Part shown: positions 1-9,771 of the stretch, piece after piece
How the letters are laid out: each line of letters starts with the position of its first letter
Numbering within the stretch: position 1 is the first letter of the stretch
Source: JAXMBX01 sp046349635
Lineage (GTDB): Bacteria > Planctomycetota > Planctomycetia > Planctomycetales > Planctomycetaceae
Length of the DNA: 63,371 bases
Direction: 5' to 3'
Assembly: GCA_046349635.1 (NCBI GenBank)
Contig: JAXMBX010000028.1
Location: 1-63,371, forward strand
The notes under the pieces: generated by a model
Database searches by the model: none
Told to the model about the DNA's origin: nothing
What the model saw: only the letters and a program-made list of their open reading frames with translations
Translations under genes and position numbers: made by a program

Positions 1-821
1 TGGACTGGATACTCCACAATATCGAACGTCGCACAGGATCAAAACTAACGTCGCTGAGCTCTCACGAGCAGCCGAGCTGTTCGAGAAATCGCCCGGGCAC
101 CTATCGAAATCGTTAGGAAGCGGCTACCGGAAATGTAAGACGATTCACGTCCGCAAGTATTCTCCGACACAACTCAGAACGCAGTATCGACTTTCAACAA
201 CCCTTTTTTTTCAGGTCTGATCGAAATCACTCAGCTTGCGGTGAGCGAACAGATCGCGAGTGTTTTCAGTCTTGAGCTAAAGTCGATTTATCGGGAAAAC
301 CCAAAACGATGATTGGATGTGCAAACGCCGACCTGTGGAGAGTGATTACATTTTCTTTACGGAATTGTTTTTGATGCGTTTTGAATTTAACGGAAACGTT
401 TGGTCGCACGTCAAAAACGAGAATGATTGTCCAGTGACCAAAAACCTCAGTTCTTACGGTTACATTTTTGAGACCTTACCCCTTTTTGACTGCACTCCAT
501 CAAAAACAAAGGGCAGAATCTTTTTGGGGGGATGATTCGCCGGCCTGACGAAGACGAACAACAATCCCCGTTGAGATTTCGCTGAAGGAGATATCGATCG
601 TGCCGCTGCTACTGATGTGATGTCCCGGAGACGCAGCAGACATCGCAGTTGAATGAAAAACTGAAGCGCTTGACTCGACCGCTAATAATTCACACAAGTT
701 CCCAGGATCGCTCCCCTGAAAACGAAAGTTCCGAAAACCTGAACTTCCCCGCTCCTCGCCCCATTCCCCAGGCGAGGGGGGCGATCAAAAGTTTTTTACA
801 CGTGAGGTAAGTAAGATCAAA
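1..821. other. intergenic region, no supported gene
   Basis: I see no convincing gene here. The longest plus frame (317-535) is short, has an unusual composition with many aromatic residues and no good ribosome binding site, and resembles nothing I know. The first 120 bases could hold the end of a gene from outside the window, but no reading frame there is recognisable. A GC-rich hairpin lies near 752-779, just before the efflux genes. Confidence 0.5.
752..779 (+). promoter_or_regulatory. GC-rich hairpin upstream of RND efflux operon
   Basis: Bases 754-760 (CCTCGCC) pair perfectly with 771-777 (GGCGAGG), and two further pairs extend the stem. A T run follows only about 12 bases later, so it is a poor intrinsic terminator. 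It may be a leader structure for the efflux genes or a weak terminator for something upstream. Only the inverted repeat itself is seen. Confidence 0.25.
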
Positions 822-2000
822 ATGAAGACGCTAGCGATTGCAATCAGCTTGGCTGTAGCCTGTTTTTCCCTGTCGGGCTGTCTGGCGGAAGTTCATTCGG
901 AAGAGCACACCAAGGGACACTCACAGGAGAACGAACATGCTAAGGACGCTTCGCATTCCGAGTCTCACGATCAGGCAGGCCATCACTCGGCCCGCAAGAT
1001 CGTGGTAACCAGTCCTATCAGAAAGGACATGGTCAGCACCCAGCCTTACGTCTGCCAGATCCACTCGTGCAACCACATCGAAGTGCGTGCCCTGAAACGG
1101 GGATATCTCGAGGAGATTTGCGTCAAGGAGGGGCAAGCGGTGAAGAAGGGGGAACTGATGTTCCAGATTCTCCCGGTCCTGTACAAGGCAACTTTGAAGT
1201 CTGAGATCGCCGAGCGAGATCGGATTCAAATTGAACTGAACAATGCCCAGACATTGAGAGACAAGGGGATCGTGTCTCCTCAGGAGATCGCCCTCAAGAA
1301 GACGGAACTGGACAAGGCGAAAGCCAAGGTGGCGCTGGCTGAGGCGGAGTTGGATTTTGCCAGCATCAGGGCACCGTTCGACGGGATTGTGGACCGTCAG
1401 CGGAACCAGATTGGAAGCCTGATCGAAGAAGGGGACGTGCTGACGACTTTCTCCGACAACAGCACGATGTGGGTTTATTTCAATGTGCCCGAGAAACGGT
1501 ATCTTCAATACAAGGCGGAGATCGAGGCGAGTAACGGCCAGGCGTCGCACCTGAAAATCGAGCTGAAGCTGGCCAATGGCACGATCTTTAACCAGCCCGG
1601 AAAAATCGGTGCGATCGAAGCCGACTTCAACAACACGAACGGGAACATCGCCTTCCGGGCGGACTTCCCGAATCCGAACGGCTTGCTGCGTAACGGCCAG
1701 ACCGGAACGATCCTGATGCATAACGTGATGAAGGACATCGTCGTCATTCCTCAACGGGCGACATTTCCGATTCTGGACAAGCTGTATGCGTACGTCGTGG
1801 ATGAAAAGGGTGTGGTTCACCAACGGGACATCACGGTTCAAGGAGTCCAGGACGACGTGTTCATGATCAGCAAGGGCCTCGACAAGGGTGACAAGATCAT
1901 CCTGGAAGGAATTCCGCAGGTGACCGACGGCCAGAAGATCGAATACGAGTTCCGCTCACCGGAAATCGTTCTGAGCCAGCTGAAGTATCACGCAGAATAG
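822..2000 (+). CDS. RND efflux periplasmic adaptor lipoprotein (HlyD/AcrA family)
   Basis: This is the membrane fusion protein of a tripartite RND efflux pump, bridging the inner-membrane pump and an outer-membrane channel. The N-terminus is a lipoprotein signal with lipobox LSGC (Cys20). A striking His/Glu/Asp-rich stretch follows at about residues 25-55, with eight histidines. The barrel-sandwich (lipoyl) halves at about 85-110 and 165-185 flank a coiled-coil hairpin rich in Glu, Lys and Leu, and beta-barrel and membrane-proximal domains follow. Length (392 aa) is normal. The pump gene starts 22 bases downstream, so the two are surely one operon. The His-rich region suggests metal binding, which is inference; the pump itself looks like a general HAE1 type rather than a metal pump. 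Confidence 0.93.
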   Translation: MKTLAIAISLAVACFSLSGCLAEVHSEEHTKGHSQENEHAKDASHSESHDQAGHHSARKIVVTSPIRKDMVSTQPYVCQIHSCNHIEVRALKRGYLEEICVKEGQAVKKGELMFQILPVLYKATLKSEIAERDRIQIELNNAQTLRDKGIVSPQEIALKKTELDKAKAKVALAEAELDFASIRAPFDGIVDRQRNQIGSLIEEGDVLTTFSDNSTMWVYFNVPEKRYLQYKAEIEASNGQASHLKIELKLANGTIFNQPGKIGAIEADFNNTNGNIAFRADFPNPNGLLRNGQTGTILMHNVMKDIVVIPQRATFPILDKLYAYVVDEKGVVHQRDITVQGVQDDVFMISKGLDKGDKIILEGIPQVTDGQKIEYEFRSPEIVLSQLKYHAE

Positions 2001-2022
2001 AGAGAGTAAGTAGCGCTCAGCC

Positions 2023-5000
2023 ATGTTCTCAAAGTTTCTGCATCGTCCCGCACTGGCTATCGTCATTTCGTTGCTGATCCTCCTGATGGGAGGATTGGCA
2101 ATCTTTTCGCTGCCGATTTCCCAGTTTCCCGACGTGGCGCCGCCGAGCGTCGTCGTATCGCTGTCGTTTCCCGGAGCGAGCGCGCGTACGCTGGTGGATT
2201 CGGTACTGGTGATTCTGGAACGGGCCATCAACGGCGTTCCGGACATGCGGTACATGACGTCCGCCGGCACGAGTGCTGGTGAAGCGACGATCGTGATCAC
2301 GTTCGAACCGGGGACGGACCCGAACGTGGCGGTGTTGAACGTCAACAACCGCATCCAGATGGTGAAGAACCAGCTTCCTCCCATCGTGGAACGGGAAGGG
2401 ATCATCGTCATGCAGAACATGACGAGCATGTTGATGTACGTCAACGTATTCAGCAAAGATCCCAACGTCGACCAGAACTTCCTGTATAACTACGTCAGCG
2501 CCAGCCTGCTTCCGGAATTGCAGCGTATCCGCGGGGTCGGCCGCGCCCAGATCCTGGGAAATCGCGCCTTTGCGATGCGCGTCGAGCTGGACCTCGACCG
2601 GATGCGGGCCTATTCCATCTCCTCCGCCGACGTGATGAAGGCGATCAAGGAGCAAAGCCTGATCGGATCGCCTGGACGTCTGGGGCAGGCCACGGGGAAA
2701 ACATCGCAGTCGATCGAATACGTCCTGATGTGGCAGGGACGTTACGACAAGCCGGAACAATACGGCGAAATCATCCTGAGAGCGAATCCCAAGGGGGAAA
2801 TTCTGCGGCTGAAGGACGTCGCGAAAGTGACCTTGGGGTCATCGTTCTACAGTCTGTATTCCGATATCGACGGTTTGCCTGCGGCCTCGATCGTGCTGAA
2901 GCAGATTCCCGGTTCGAATGCCGCAGACGTCATTGAAAAGGTCAAGGAGAAGCTCAAGGATTTCAAGAAGGAAAACTTTCCTCCGGGGATGGACTACGCG
3001 ATCAGCTACGACGTGTCCAACTTCCTCGACGCCTCCATTGAGAAAGTGCTGCACACGCTGTTTGAGGCGTTTATCCTGGTCTCCCTGGTGGTATTCCTGT
3101 TCCTGGGGGACTTCCGGAGCACGCTCATCCCCACATTGGCGGTTCCCGTCTCGCTGATCGGAACCTTTTTCTTCATGGGCATGTTCGGGATGTCGGTCAA
3201 CCTGATCACGCTCTTTGCACTGGTGCTGGCGATCGGGGTCGTGGTGGACGACGCGATTGTGGTGGTCGAGGCGGTGCACGCCAAGATGCACGAAAAGCAC
3301 CTTTCTCCGTATGCGGCCACAAAAGAGGTGGTCGGGGAAATCAGCGGCGCGATCATCGCAATCACGATGGTGATGGCCTCGGTGTTCATTCCCGTGACCT
3401 TCGTCCCCGGTCCAGTCGGCGTGTTCTACCGGCAGTTCGCGCTCACCATGGCGATGTCCATCGTCCTTTCCGGCGTGGTGGCTTTGACGCTGACTCCCGT
3501 GCTGTGCGCGATGATTCTCAAGCCGCATGCGGTTCCCGGAGAGCAACGGGGACTGGTGGGGGCGCTCAATCGCGGGATGAAGCGGATTGCGGGGAAATAT
3601 GCGTTTGTGCTACGTGGGATTTTGAGCCTGGTCCTTGGTTTGGTCGCGGCTTACGCCGTTTACCTTGTGCTGCATATAGAAATCGTCCATGAAGTGATCT
3701 CCGAGCAGTTGGAACTGACACACACGAGGATGGTCATCATCGGCAGCGTGATGGCCGTGCTGTTCTTCTTCACGTTCCGGTCCACATTCTCCGGAAGCGA
3801 ACCGGGGGAAGCGAAGAAGAAGAGTCCGCTGGGAGTGTTTATCAAGTTCTTCGACCGGCTCATTGAGGGGGTGACGGCGGGATTCGTCGCCATCGTGAAG
3901 TTGATCGTTTCCCGTCGGTTGATCACCCTGATCGTCATCGGGGCCTTCGGTTACGGGATCCTCCTGGTGAACCAGGTCCTCCCCTCTGGCTTCATTCCGC
4001 TTGAGGACCAGGGGGTCATTTACGGAATCATCCAGACCCCTCCCGGCTCGACGCTCGAATATACGAATTCGAAGTCTCACGAACTGCAGAAAGTCTGCAA
4101 GTCGATCAAGGAAATCACGTCCGTCACCGCGTTGGCCGGTTACGAGATCCTGACGGAGGGGCGCGGTTCCAACGCGGGAACCTGCCTGATCAACCTGAAG
4201 CCCTGGGCGGAGCGTGAACTGACGTCAAAGGAAATCATTGAGGAGCTTGAGGAGAAAGGGAAGCAGATCTCCAACGTCAAGCTTGAGTTCTTCGAACCCC
4301 CTGCGGTTCCCGGTTTCGGCGCCGCCGGCGGATTTTCGTTGTGCCTGCTGGATAAAACGAACAGCGGGGACTACGACGCGTTCGGGAAAGTGACTGCCGA
4401 ATTCCTGGCAGAGCTGGGAAAGCGGAAAGAGCTGAAGGGGATCTTTACGTTTTTCGCCGCTAATTACCCGCAGTACGAGATCATCATCGACAATGACGTC
4501 GCGATGCAGAAGGGTGTGTCCATCGCGGACGCGATGGAAAACCTGTCGATCGTTGTCGGGAGTACCTGGGAGCAGGGGTTCGTGCGTTTCGGACAGTTCT
4601 ACAAAGTCTACGTCCAATCGGCGCCGGAGTTCCGAAGGTACCCGGAAGACCTGGAGAACATGTTCGTCAAAAACGACGAAGGGGAGTACGTTCCCTATTC
4701 GGCGTTCATGAGGATCGAGAAGAGGCAGGGGTTGAATGAAATCAACCGGTACAACCTGTATACGACGGCGATCATTCAAGGGGCTCCCGCGACGGGCTAC
4801 AGCAGCGGCCAGGCCATCGCGGCGATCCAGGAAGTCGCCGACAAGACGCTGCCTCACGGTTTCGGCATCGGCTGGCAAGGGCTGGCGTACGACGAAGCCA
4901 ACAAGGGGAACACCGCGGTCTACATCTTTCTGATCGTGATCGTGTTCGTGTACCTGGTTTTGACCGGGCAATATGAAAGTTTTCTTCTGCCGCTCGCGGT

Positions 5001-5478
5001 GATCCTGTCGCTGCCAGTCGGACTGTTTGGATCCTTCCTGATGTTGAAGGGGATGGGGTTGTCGAATGACGTGTACTGCCAGATCGGGCTGGTGATGCTG
5101 GTGGGTCTGCTGGGCAAGAATGCCATTCTAATTGTCGAATTCGCGGTCCAGCGCCGGCATGAAGGGCTGAGCATCAAAGATGCGGCGATCGACGGCGGAA
5201 AACTGCGATTCAGGCCGATTGTGATGACCTCGTTTGCGTTCGTTGCAGGCCTGATTCCGCTGGTGCGGGCCACCGGTCCGGGTGCGATCGGCAACCGAAC
5301 GATCGGGACGACGGCCGTCGGGGGGATGCTCGTGGGGACTGTGATCGGGGTGCTGGTGATTCCCGGATTGTATTACCTGTTCGCTAAACTCTCCGATGGC
5401 CGCAAACTCATCCAGGATGAACACGATGAGCCGGTCAGTGAAATCTTCGAACGAGAGACATCAGCAGCCCATCATTGA
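2023..5478 (+). CDS. RND multidrug efflux permease, HAE1/AcrB-like, with extra membrane insert
   Basis: This is the proton-driven inner-membrane pump of the efflux system. The N-terminal helix and first porter segment are typical of AcrB-like proteins (PISQFPDVAPP). The transmembrane helix 4 region reads GVVVDDAIVVVEAV, including the paired aspartates of the proton relay. At 1151 aa it is about 100 longer than AcrB. The excess sits between helix 6 (TPVLCAMILKP) and the second half, at about residues 510-600. It contains two additional strongly hydrophobic segments (about 527-552 and 571-590). The C-terminal half has the usual six helices. Adaptor upstream and outer-membrane factor downstream complete the set. 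Substrate cannot be told from sequence. Confidence 0.93.
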   Translation: MFSKFLHRPALAIVISLLILLMGGLAIFSLPISQFPDVAPPSVVVSLSFPGASARTLVDSVLVILERAINGVPDMRYMTSAGTSAGEATIVITFEPGTDPNVAVLNVNNRIQMVKNQLPPIVEREGIIVMQNMTSMLMYVNVFSKDPNVDQNFLYNYVSASLLPELQRIRGVGRAQILGNRAFAMRVELDLDRMRAYSISSADVMKAIKEQSLIGSPGRLGQATGKTSQSIEYVLMWQGRYDKPEQYGEIILRANPKGEILRLKDVAKVTLGSSFYSLYSDIDGLPAASIVLKQIPGSNAADVIEKVKEKLKDFKKENFPPGMDYAISYDVSNFLDASIEKVLHTLFEAFILVSLVVFLFLGDFRSTLIPTLAVPVSLIGTFFFMGMFGMSVNLITLFALVLAIGVVVDDAIVVVEAVHAKMHEKHLSPYAATKEVVGEISGAIIAITMVMASVFIPVTFVPGPVGVFYRQFALTMAMSIVLSGVVALTLTPVLCAMILKPHAVPGEQRGLVGALNRGMKRIAGKYAFVLRGILSLVLGLVAAYAVYLVLHIEIVHEVISEQLELTHTRMVIIGSVMAVLFFFTFRSTFSGSEPGEAKKKSPLGVFIKFFDRLIEGVTAGFVAIVKLIVSRRLITLIVIGAFGYGILLVNQVLPSGFIPLEDQGVIYGIIQTPPGSTLEYTNSKSHELQKVCKSIKEITSVTALAGYEILTEGRGSNAGTCLINLKPWAERELTSKEIIEELEEKGKQISNVKLEFFEPPAVPGFGAAGGFSLCLLDKTNSGDYDAFGKVTAEFLAELGKRKELKGIFTFFAANYPQYEIIIDNDVAMQKGVSIADAMENLSIVVGSTWEQGFVRFGQFYKVYVQSAPEFRRYPEDLENMFVKNDEGEYVPYSAFMRIEKRQGLNEINRYNLYTTAIIQGAPATGYSSGQAIAAIQEVADKTLPHGFGIGWQGLAYDEANKGNTAVYIFLIVIVFVYLVLTGQYESFLLPLAVILSLPVGLFGSFLMLKGMGLSNDVYCQIGLVMLVGLLGKNAILIVEFAVQRRHEGLSIKDAAIDGGKLRFRPIVMTSFAFVAGLIPLVRATGPGAIGNRTIGTTAVGGMLVGTVIGVLVIPGLYYLFAKLSDGRKLIQDEHDEPVSEIFERETSAAHH

Positions 5479-6154
5479 TCGGTGCCCAGAACGGTGCCGT
5501 CGTCGCCATTGATAGATCGGGGGCATTGAGCCGGACTTTCCTGCCTGGAACCGGCTACCCAGGGCTGTGCCCGCGAGAATTCGCCGTTCGAGAGATGACT
5601 GACGGGCAAAGTTTGACGTCTGGCGAAGAAGTAGCGACAGACTGACGAGCGGAGACTTCTCACGTGCGATCGACCGCTCTCGCTATCAGCGGTTCCGGTC
5701 GGGCAAAGTCTGATTAATGCGGAGACTCTTCGCCCGCTTGATGTGTGTCACCTCGCTGACGGGATGGCCCAAAAGGCAAGGTTGATCGACTGACGTCAGA
5801 TCACTCAACAGGCGGACTCGTAAGGATTTGTAATGGATTGGCAAGAGCAATCGCGACCTCGAGTTTTCCGAGCGGTCTACGTAGAGAAAGTCTGCGGGAA
5901 GACAACGTGGCATTTTCTTCACCCTCTCTGATGAAGATACTTTTTTAATGTATGAATCGATTTTTCTGCCGATCATCACGCTAGCGGTTCCTCCGCTTGT
6001 GCGGAAAAGGAGTGATTTCCTTTGAGCGCAGTTTAAGTTGATCCGGCTATTCCCAGTGCTGACGCCAAGTAAGGAGGGCGGAATTCCGCCCAAGCAGGTC
6101 GAGGGAACGACTTGTTGAACCCTACGTTCACCGGCGGCGGCCAAGGGGGACTCT
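5479..6154. other. intergenic region within efflux locus
   Basis: This stretch of about 675 bases separates the pump from its outer-membrane partner and is long for an operon. I find no supported gene. A minus frame at 5686-6261 overlaps the start of the next gene and has no recognisable protein features. A perfect 16-base palindrome lies at 6076-6091. Confidence 0.5.
6076..6091. promoter_or_regulatory. 16-bp perfect palindrome upstream of TolC-like gene
   Basis: The sequence GGGCGGAATTCCGCCC is a perfect inverted repeat about 65 bases before the start of the outer-membrane factor gene. It could be an operator for a dimeric regulator, or chance in a GC-rich region. No regulator gene lies next to it. 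Confidence 0.25.
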
Positions 6155-7810
6155 ATGAGGCAGAAAAAAGGATTGATCTGCCGTTTGTGCTCATGCGCAA
6201 AACGGTCAGCGATTGTGAGCGTGGTGCTGGGGATGCTGGCGCTGGGATTATCCGGCTGCAATATCCCGCGTCTGCGTCACATGGATTCGACTCCCATCAT
6301 TCCGGAAGATTTCCGCGGCAGGACCAGCGCGGAGAATTCGGCACAGATCGGGATCGCGGAGTTCTTCAACGATCCGGTGCTGACGGGGCTGCTGACTTAT
6401 GGCCTGGCGCAGAACCAAGAGTTGAGAATCCGGAACGAGGAAGTGCAGATCGCCAACAATGAGATTCTGGCGCGTCGCGGTGCTTACCTTCCGTTTCTGA
6501 ACATCGGGCTGAACGGCGGGATGGACAGAAACAGCCGGTATATGCCGCTGGGGGCGGCCGAGGACCAGCTCACCTGGCCGAACGGCGGGAACTTCCCCGA
6601 TCCGATGGCCCGCATGGGGCTGGGATCCAACCTCTTCTGGCAGGTCGATATCTGGCGACAATTACGAAATGCCCGCGATGCCGCGTACCTGCGTTATGTG
6701 GCCGCGTATGAGGCGAGAAATTACCTGATCACCAAACTGGTGTCGGAGACGGCGGACAACTATTACGAACTTTCAGCATTGGACCAACGTCTGGTGTACC
6801 TGAATCAAACGATCGACCTGCAACAGAAGAGTCTTGAAGTCGCCCGACTGCAGAAGGCAGCAGCCCGAGGGACGGAATTGGGGGTGCAGCGGTTCCTGGC
6901 GGAAGTCCGCAAGAACGAAAGTCAGCGGCAGATCATCAACCAGAGAATTATCGAGGTGGAGAACAGGATCAACTTCCTCGTAGGCCGCTATCCGCAACCC
7001 GTGGCCCGCGAATTGTGGGACTTCATCAATCTCAACTCGCGCGTGCTGCAGGTTGGGGTTCCCGTGGAACTCCTTGGAAACCGGCGTGACATTCGTGCGG
7101 CGGAACAGGAAGTCGCCGCGTGTGGACTGGACATTCTCGTCGCTCGGAAGAACTTCTATCCGAAACTGATCCTGACGGGGCGCGTCGGATATGAGGCCTT
7201 CAATCCGAAGTTCCTGTTTGATCCGGCCTCTTTCGCCGCGGCTGCCGCCGGAGAACTTGTCGCACCGTTAATGAACAAGAAGGCGATCCAGGCGGAGTAC
7301 ATGAACGCGAATGCCCGGCAGTTGCAGGCAATCTATAACTACCAGCGGACGATCCTGAACGCGTTCACTGAGGTGGTCAACCTGATGGCCAAAGTGGAAA
7401 ACTACCGGGAGAGCGTGCTGGTCAAGCAGGAACAAGTACGAGCCATGGAAGCGTCCGTCACGGCAGCCACCGACTTGTTCCAGAACGTGCACCTCGACGT
7501 GAATCGCGAACCTGAAGTCAAATACATTGACGTGCTGTTCGCCCAGCGTGACCTCCTGGAAGCCCGAACGGTCTTGATCGAAACCAAGCAACAGCAATTT
7601 TCAGCGATCGTCAACGCATATCGAGCCCTGGGTGGCGGCTACCTGCTAGGGACCGGCGAGGAATTCGACGATCTATTCTTCATGCCCCCGGTCCTGCAGT
7701 TCGAAGAAATGGAGGCACCTGCCGCTCCGGCGGAGGCGACTTTGCCCGCACCGAACGCCCTGCAGCAAACCTCACCTGATGCCCCCAAGGCGCCCGGTGA
7801 AGAGTCGTGA
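6155..7810 (+). CDS. TolC/NodT-like outer membrane efflux lipoprotein
   Basis: This is the outer-membrane channel partner of the RND pump upstream. A lipoprotein signal with lipobox LSGC (Cys35) is followed by two outer-membrane-efflux-protein repeats made of long helices (LTYGLAQNQELRIRNEEVQ in the first; YNYQRTILNAFTEVVNLMA in the second), as in NodT/CusC-type factors. The C-terminus ends in a Pro/Ala/Glu-rich tail of about 40 residues. Length (551 aa) is slightly longer than usual because of the N-terminal extension and this tail. The ATG is chosen because it directly precedes the lipoprotein signal. A strong hairpin terminator follows the stop codon. Confidence 0.9.
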   Translation: MRQKKGLICRLCSCAKRSAIVSVVLGMLALGLSGCNIPRLRHMDSTPIIPEDFRGRTSAENSAQIGIAEFFNDPVLTGLLTYGLAQNQELRIRNEEVQIANNEILARRGAYLPFLNIGLNGGMDRNSRYMPLGAAEDQLTWPNGGNFPDPMARMGLGSNLFWQVDIWRQLRNARDAAYLRYVAAYEARNYLITKLVSETADNYYELSALDQRLVYLNQTIDLQQKSLEVARLQKAAARGTELGVQRFLAEVRKNESQRQIINQRIIEVENRINFLVGRYPQPVARELWDFINLNSRVLQVGVPVELLGNRRDIRAAEQEVAACGLDILVARKNFYPKLILTGRVGYEAFNPKFLFDPASFAAAAAGELVAPLMNKKAIQAEYMNANARQLQAIYNYQRTILNAFTEVVNLMAKVENYRESVLVKQEQVRAMEASVTAATDLFQNVHLDVNREPEVKYIDVLFAQRDLLEARTVLIETKQQQFSAIVNAYRALGGGYLLGTGEEFDDLFFMPPVLQFEEMEAPAAPAEATLPAPNALQQTSPDAPKAPGEES

Positions 7811-7840
7811 GAGTGCACTTTCCGACCTCGTGAAATCAGA

Positions 7841-7874
7841 AGGTCCTACGGTGTTGCCGTGGGGCCTTTTTTTT
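7841..7874 (+). terminator. intrinsic terminator after TolC-like gene
   Basis: An 11-bp stem, allowing G-T pairs, is formed by AGGTCCTACGG and CCGTGGGGCCT around a five-base loop. Eight Ts follow. It lies 30 bases after the stop of the efflux gene, between two convergent genes. Confidence 0.85.
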
Positions 7875-7890
7875 GTCGCTCGCGATTGAT

Positions 7891-9003
7891 TTATTTTTCG
7901 GCGAGGAGTTTGTTCACGGCCTCTTCAATGCTCTTGTCCCCAGTGGCCCCTTTCCAATTCAGTTCCCCCTGCCACCACATGCGGAGATAACCCTGTTTGT
8001 CGATCACGTAGACGCAGGGCCAGACGGTATTGCCCCAGGCGTTCCAGTTGGCGGCATCCAGATCAAACAGGATCGGAAACTTGAGGTCGCGCTCGGCGGC
8101 GGCGGCTGTTACGGCAGTGATGTCCCGCTCGGTTTTTGTTTCCGGGGTCTGGATGCCGACCACGACGACCCCTTTGTCGGTCAACTCCTTATGCCAGCGA
8201 CGGTAGATCCCGAAATTGGCGTGGCAGTTGTGACACTGGAAGGCATAGAAATGGACCAGCACCACTTTGCCGCGCAGTTCCTTCATGGTCAGCGGGGATG
8301 AGTTGATCCAGTTCCTGACGGGGACAAATTCCGGAGCGAGGGGATAGATCCGCTTCAGGCGCGTGGCATCGAAGGGATCGCCGAGGAGCGCTTTCAGTTT
8401 CTCCCACTGATCCGTCTGGACTATTTTCGAGAGTCCTTCGCGCTCGGCCCTCGCGGCCTGGTCCGCCTTCTGTTGCAGTTTTTTGATCTGTGGGTCGCCG
8501 TACAGAGTGCGGGCGAGCACGAGTTTCGACTCGTCCGTCGCCCGCGCCAGATCGGCCAGCTTCTGCTGTTGAGAGGATTTCAAGCCAATGCGCTGGGCGA
8601 CGTCCTCGCGGAGAAGCATCCTGTTATTTTGCGCGTGGCATTCGAGTTGCTGAAGTCGTTGTCGTTGCGTGGCGGTGGCATTTGAGCCGAACCAATTCCA
8701 GGCTTCCGTTTCCAGTTCTCGAATGACGGGGCGTTGCTCCTCAGTGGGTAAGATGCGGGCGGGGAACCAGCGGGCGTCGACCTTGCGAAGCAGGACTTCC
8801 AGTTTGTTCACCTGTTCGGAAGAGAGATTGAGATCCTTGTGGACCTCAGGAGCGTGCAGAAGGCCGAGCAGGCACTGAGGAACCAGGCTGTCGTACGAAT
8901 TCTTGGCCTGTGGAGTGGCAGCGAGGGTGTGTGAGGTGGTGAAGATCCGTGCCGCGGTGCAAACCAGAAATAAAAGCAGGAGGAGACTGGAGAGCGGCTT
9001 CAT
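7891..9003 (-). CDS. secreted TlpA-like thioredoxin-fold protein
   Basis: This is a periplasmic redox or peroxiredoxin-like protein. An N-terminal hydrophobic signal is followed by a helical, Gln/Arg/Glu-rich region (residues about 40-215) and a C-terminal thioredoxin fold. That fold contains VVLVHFYAFQCHNC, with the CxxC pair at about residues 255-258, then VVVGIQTPETKTERD and the cis-Pro-like region AWGNTVWPCVYVID. I chose the ATG at 9003 because the signal sequence starts there; a TTG nine codons upstream is also in frame. The unusual feature is the long helical domain before the thioredoxin fold. Its substrate is unknown. Confidence 0.8.
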   Translation of the reverse strand: MKPLSSLLLLLFLVCTAARIFTTSHTLAATPQAKNSYDSLVPQCLLGLLHAPEVHKDLNLSSEQVNKLEVLLRKVDARWFPARILPTEEQRPVIRELETEAWNWFGSNATATQRQRLQQLECHAQNNRMLLREDVAQRIGLKSSQQQKLADLARATDESKLVLARTLYGDPQIKKLQQKADQAARAEREGLSKIVQTDQWEKLKALLGDPFDATRLKRIYPLAPEFVPVRNWINSSPLTMKELRGKVVLVHFYAFQCHNCHANFGIYRRWHKELTDKGVVVVGIQTPETKTERDITAVTAAAAERDLKFPILFDLDAANWNAWGNTVWPCVYVIDKQGYLRMWWQGELNWKGATGDKSIEEAVNKLLAEK

Positions 9004-9281
9004 GACTATGCACTCGGTTCGAAACGGCAATGGGCGGAGGGAGATCGTCCGTCCAGAAAACCATCCGTAGATAGGCTGATTATATCGTTACGTTGATTAT
9101 TTCGTTTACCAGGCCGGCGTCAATCTGCCGTGGTCGACCGCCGCCATAAACTCAAACAAATCCACGCGGAATTAACAGTACTCCTTGCAAGACAGAGGGG
9201 AGCATCTATTCTGGAACAAGGATCGAAGAGAACCAACATGGCGTAAAAGCGATCGATCCCGGGACATGATGGAGAATCACT

Positions 9282-9771
9282 GTGTCGCATGAGCATGTGC
9301 TGTGGATTGCTGTCTTTGCGTACAGTATTCACATGTTTGAAGAGTATGAATTGAACTGGCGTGACTGGGCGGCGGAGCATCCTGCGGCTGCCGGTCGATT
9401 GGGGTCGTTTTACATCGCAAATGGAATTGTGGTGGTGATCGGTGTGTGTTGCGGCGGTGGGTTGGCGAGAACCTTGGTTCGCCTTGGCATTTCCCGCGCT
9501 GATGTTGATCAACGCCACGCTGTTTCATGTCCTGCCGACGGTGGTGACGCGGGTCTATTCGCCCGGGCTGGTGACGGCGGTGGCGTTATTCTGTCCGATT
9601 GCGGGATGGGTGTATTACGGGGCGTGGAAGGATCGCGTACTGACCACGACGAATGGAATATTGTCGACGCTGCTGGGGGCTGGGATCATGGCCACGCCCA
9701 TCGTCCTGTTGAGAATCAAAGGCTGGAAGATGTTCGCCTATGCTCCATCGACTGAGGACAAACACGACTGA
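9282..9771 (+). pseudogene. HXXEE-domain membrane protein, frameshifted
   Basis: The N-terminal part (9282 to about 9445) starts with GTG preceded by GGAG at good spacing. It contains the HMFEE motif that defines the HXXEE family of small membrane proteins of unknown function. The rest of the protein (about 9448-9771) continues in another frame with three hydrophobic helices (LINATLFHVLPTVV, LVTAVALFCPIAGWVYYGAW, LLGAGIMATPIVLL). The break falls in a GTGTGTG run, so a dinucleotide slip or a consensus error is the simplest cause. Restoring one frame would give about 160 aa, close to the family size. Confidence 0.7.

Noticed and set aside
317..535. Small plus-strand open frame
   Set aside because: Unusual aromatic composition, no ribosome binding site and no recognisable domain.
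921..1841. Long minus frame opposite the efflux adaptor
   Set aside because: Shadow of the real gene; composition (Arg, Val, His rich) is typical of antisense reading of GC-rich codons.
5686..6261. 191-codon minus frame between pump and TolC-like gene
   Set aside because: Overlaps the start and lipoprotein signal of the real TolC-like gene and has no protein-like pattern.
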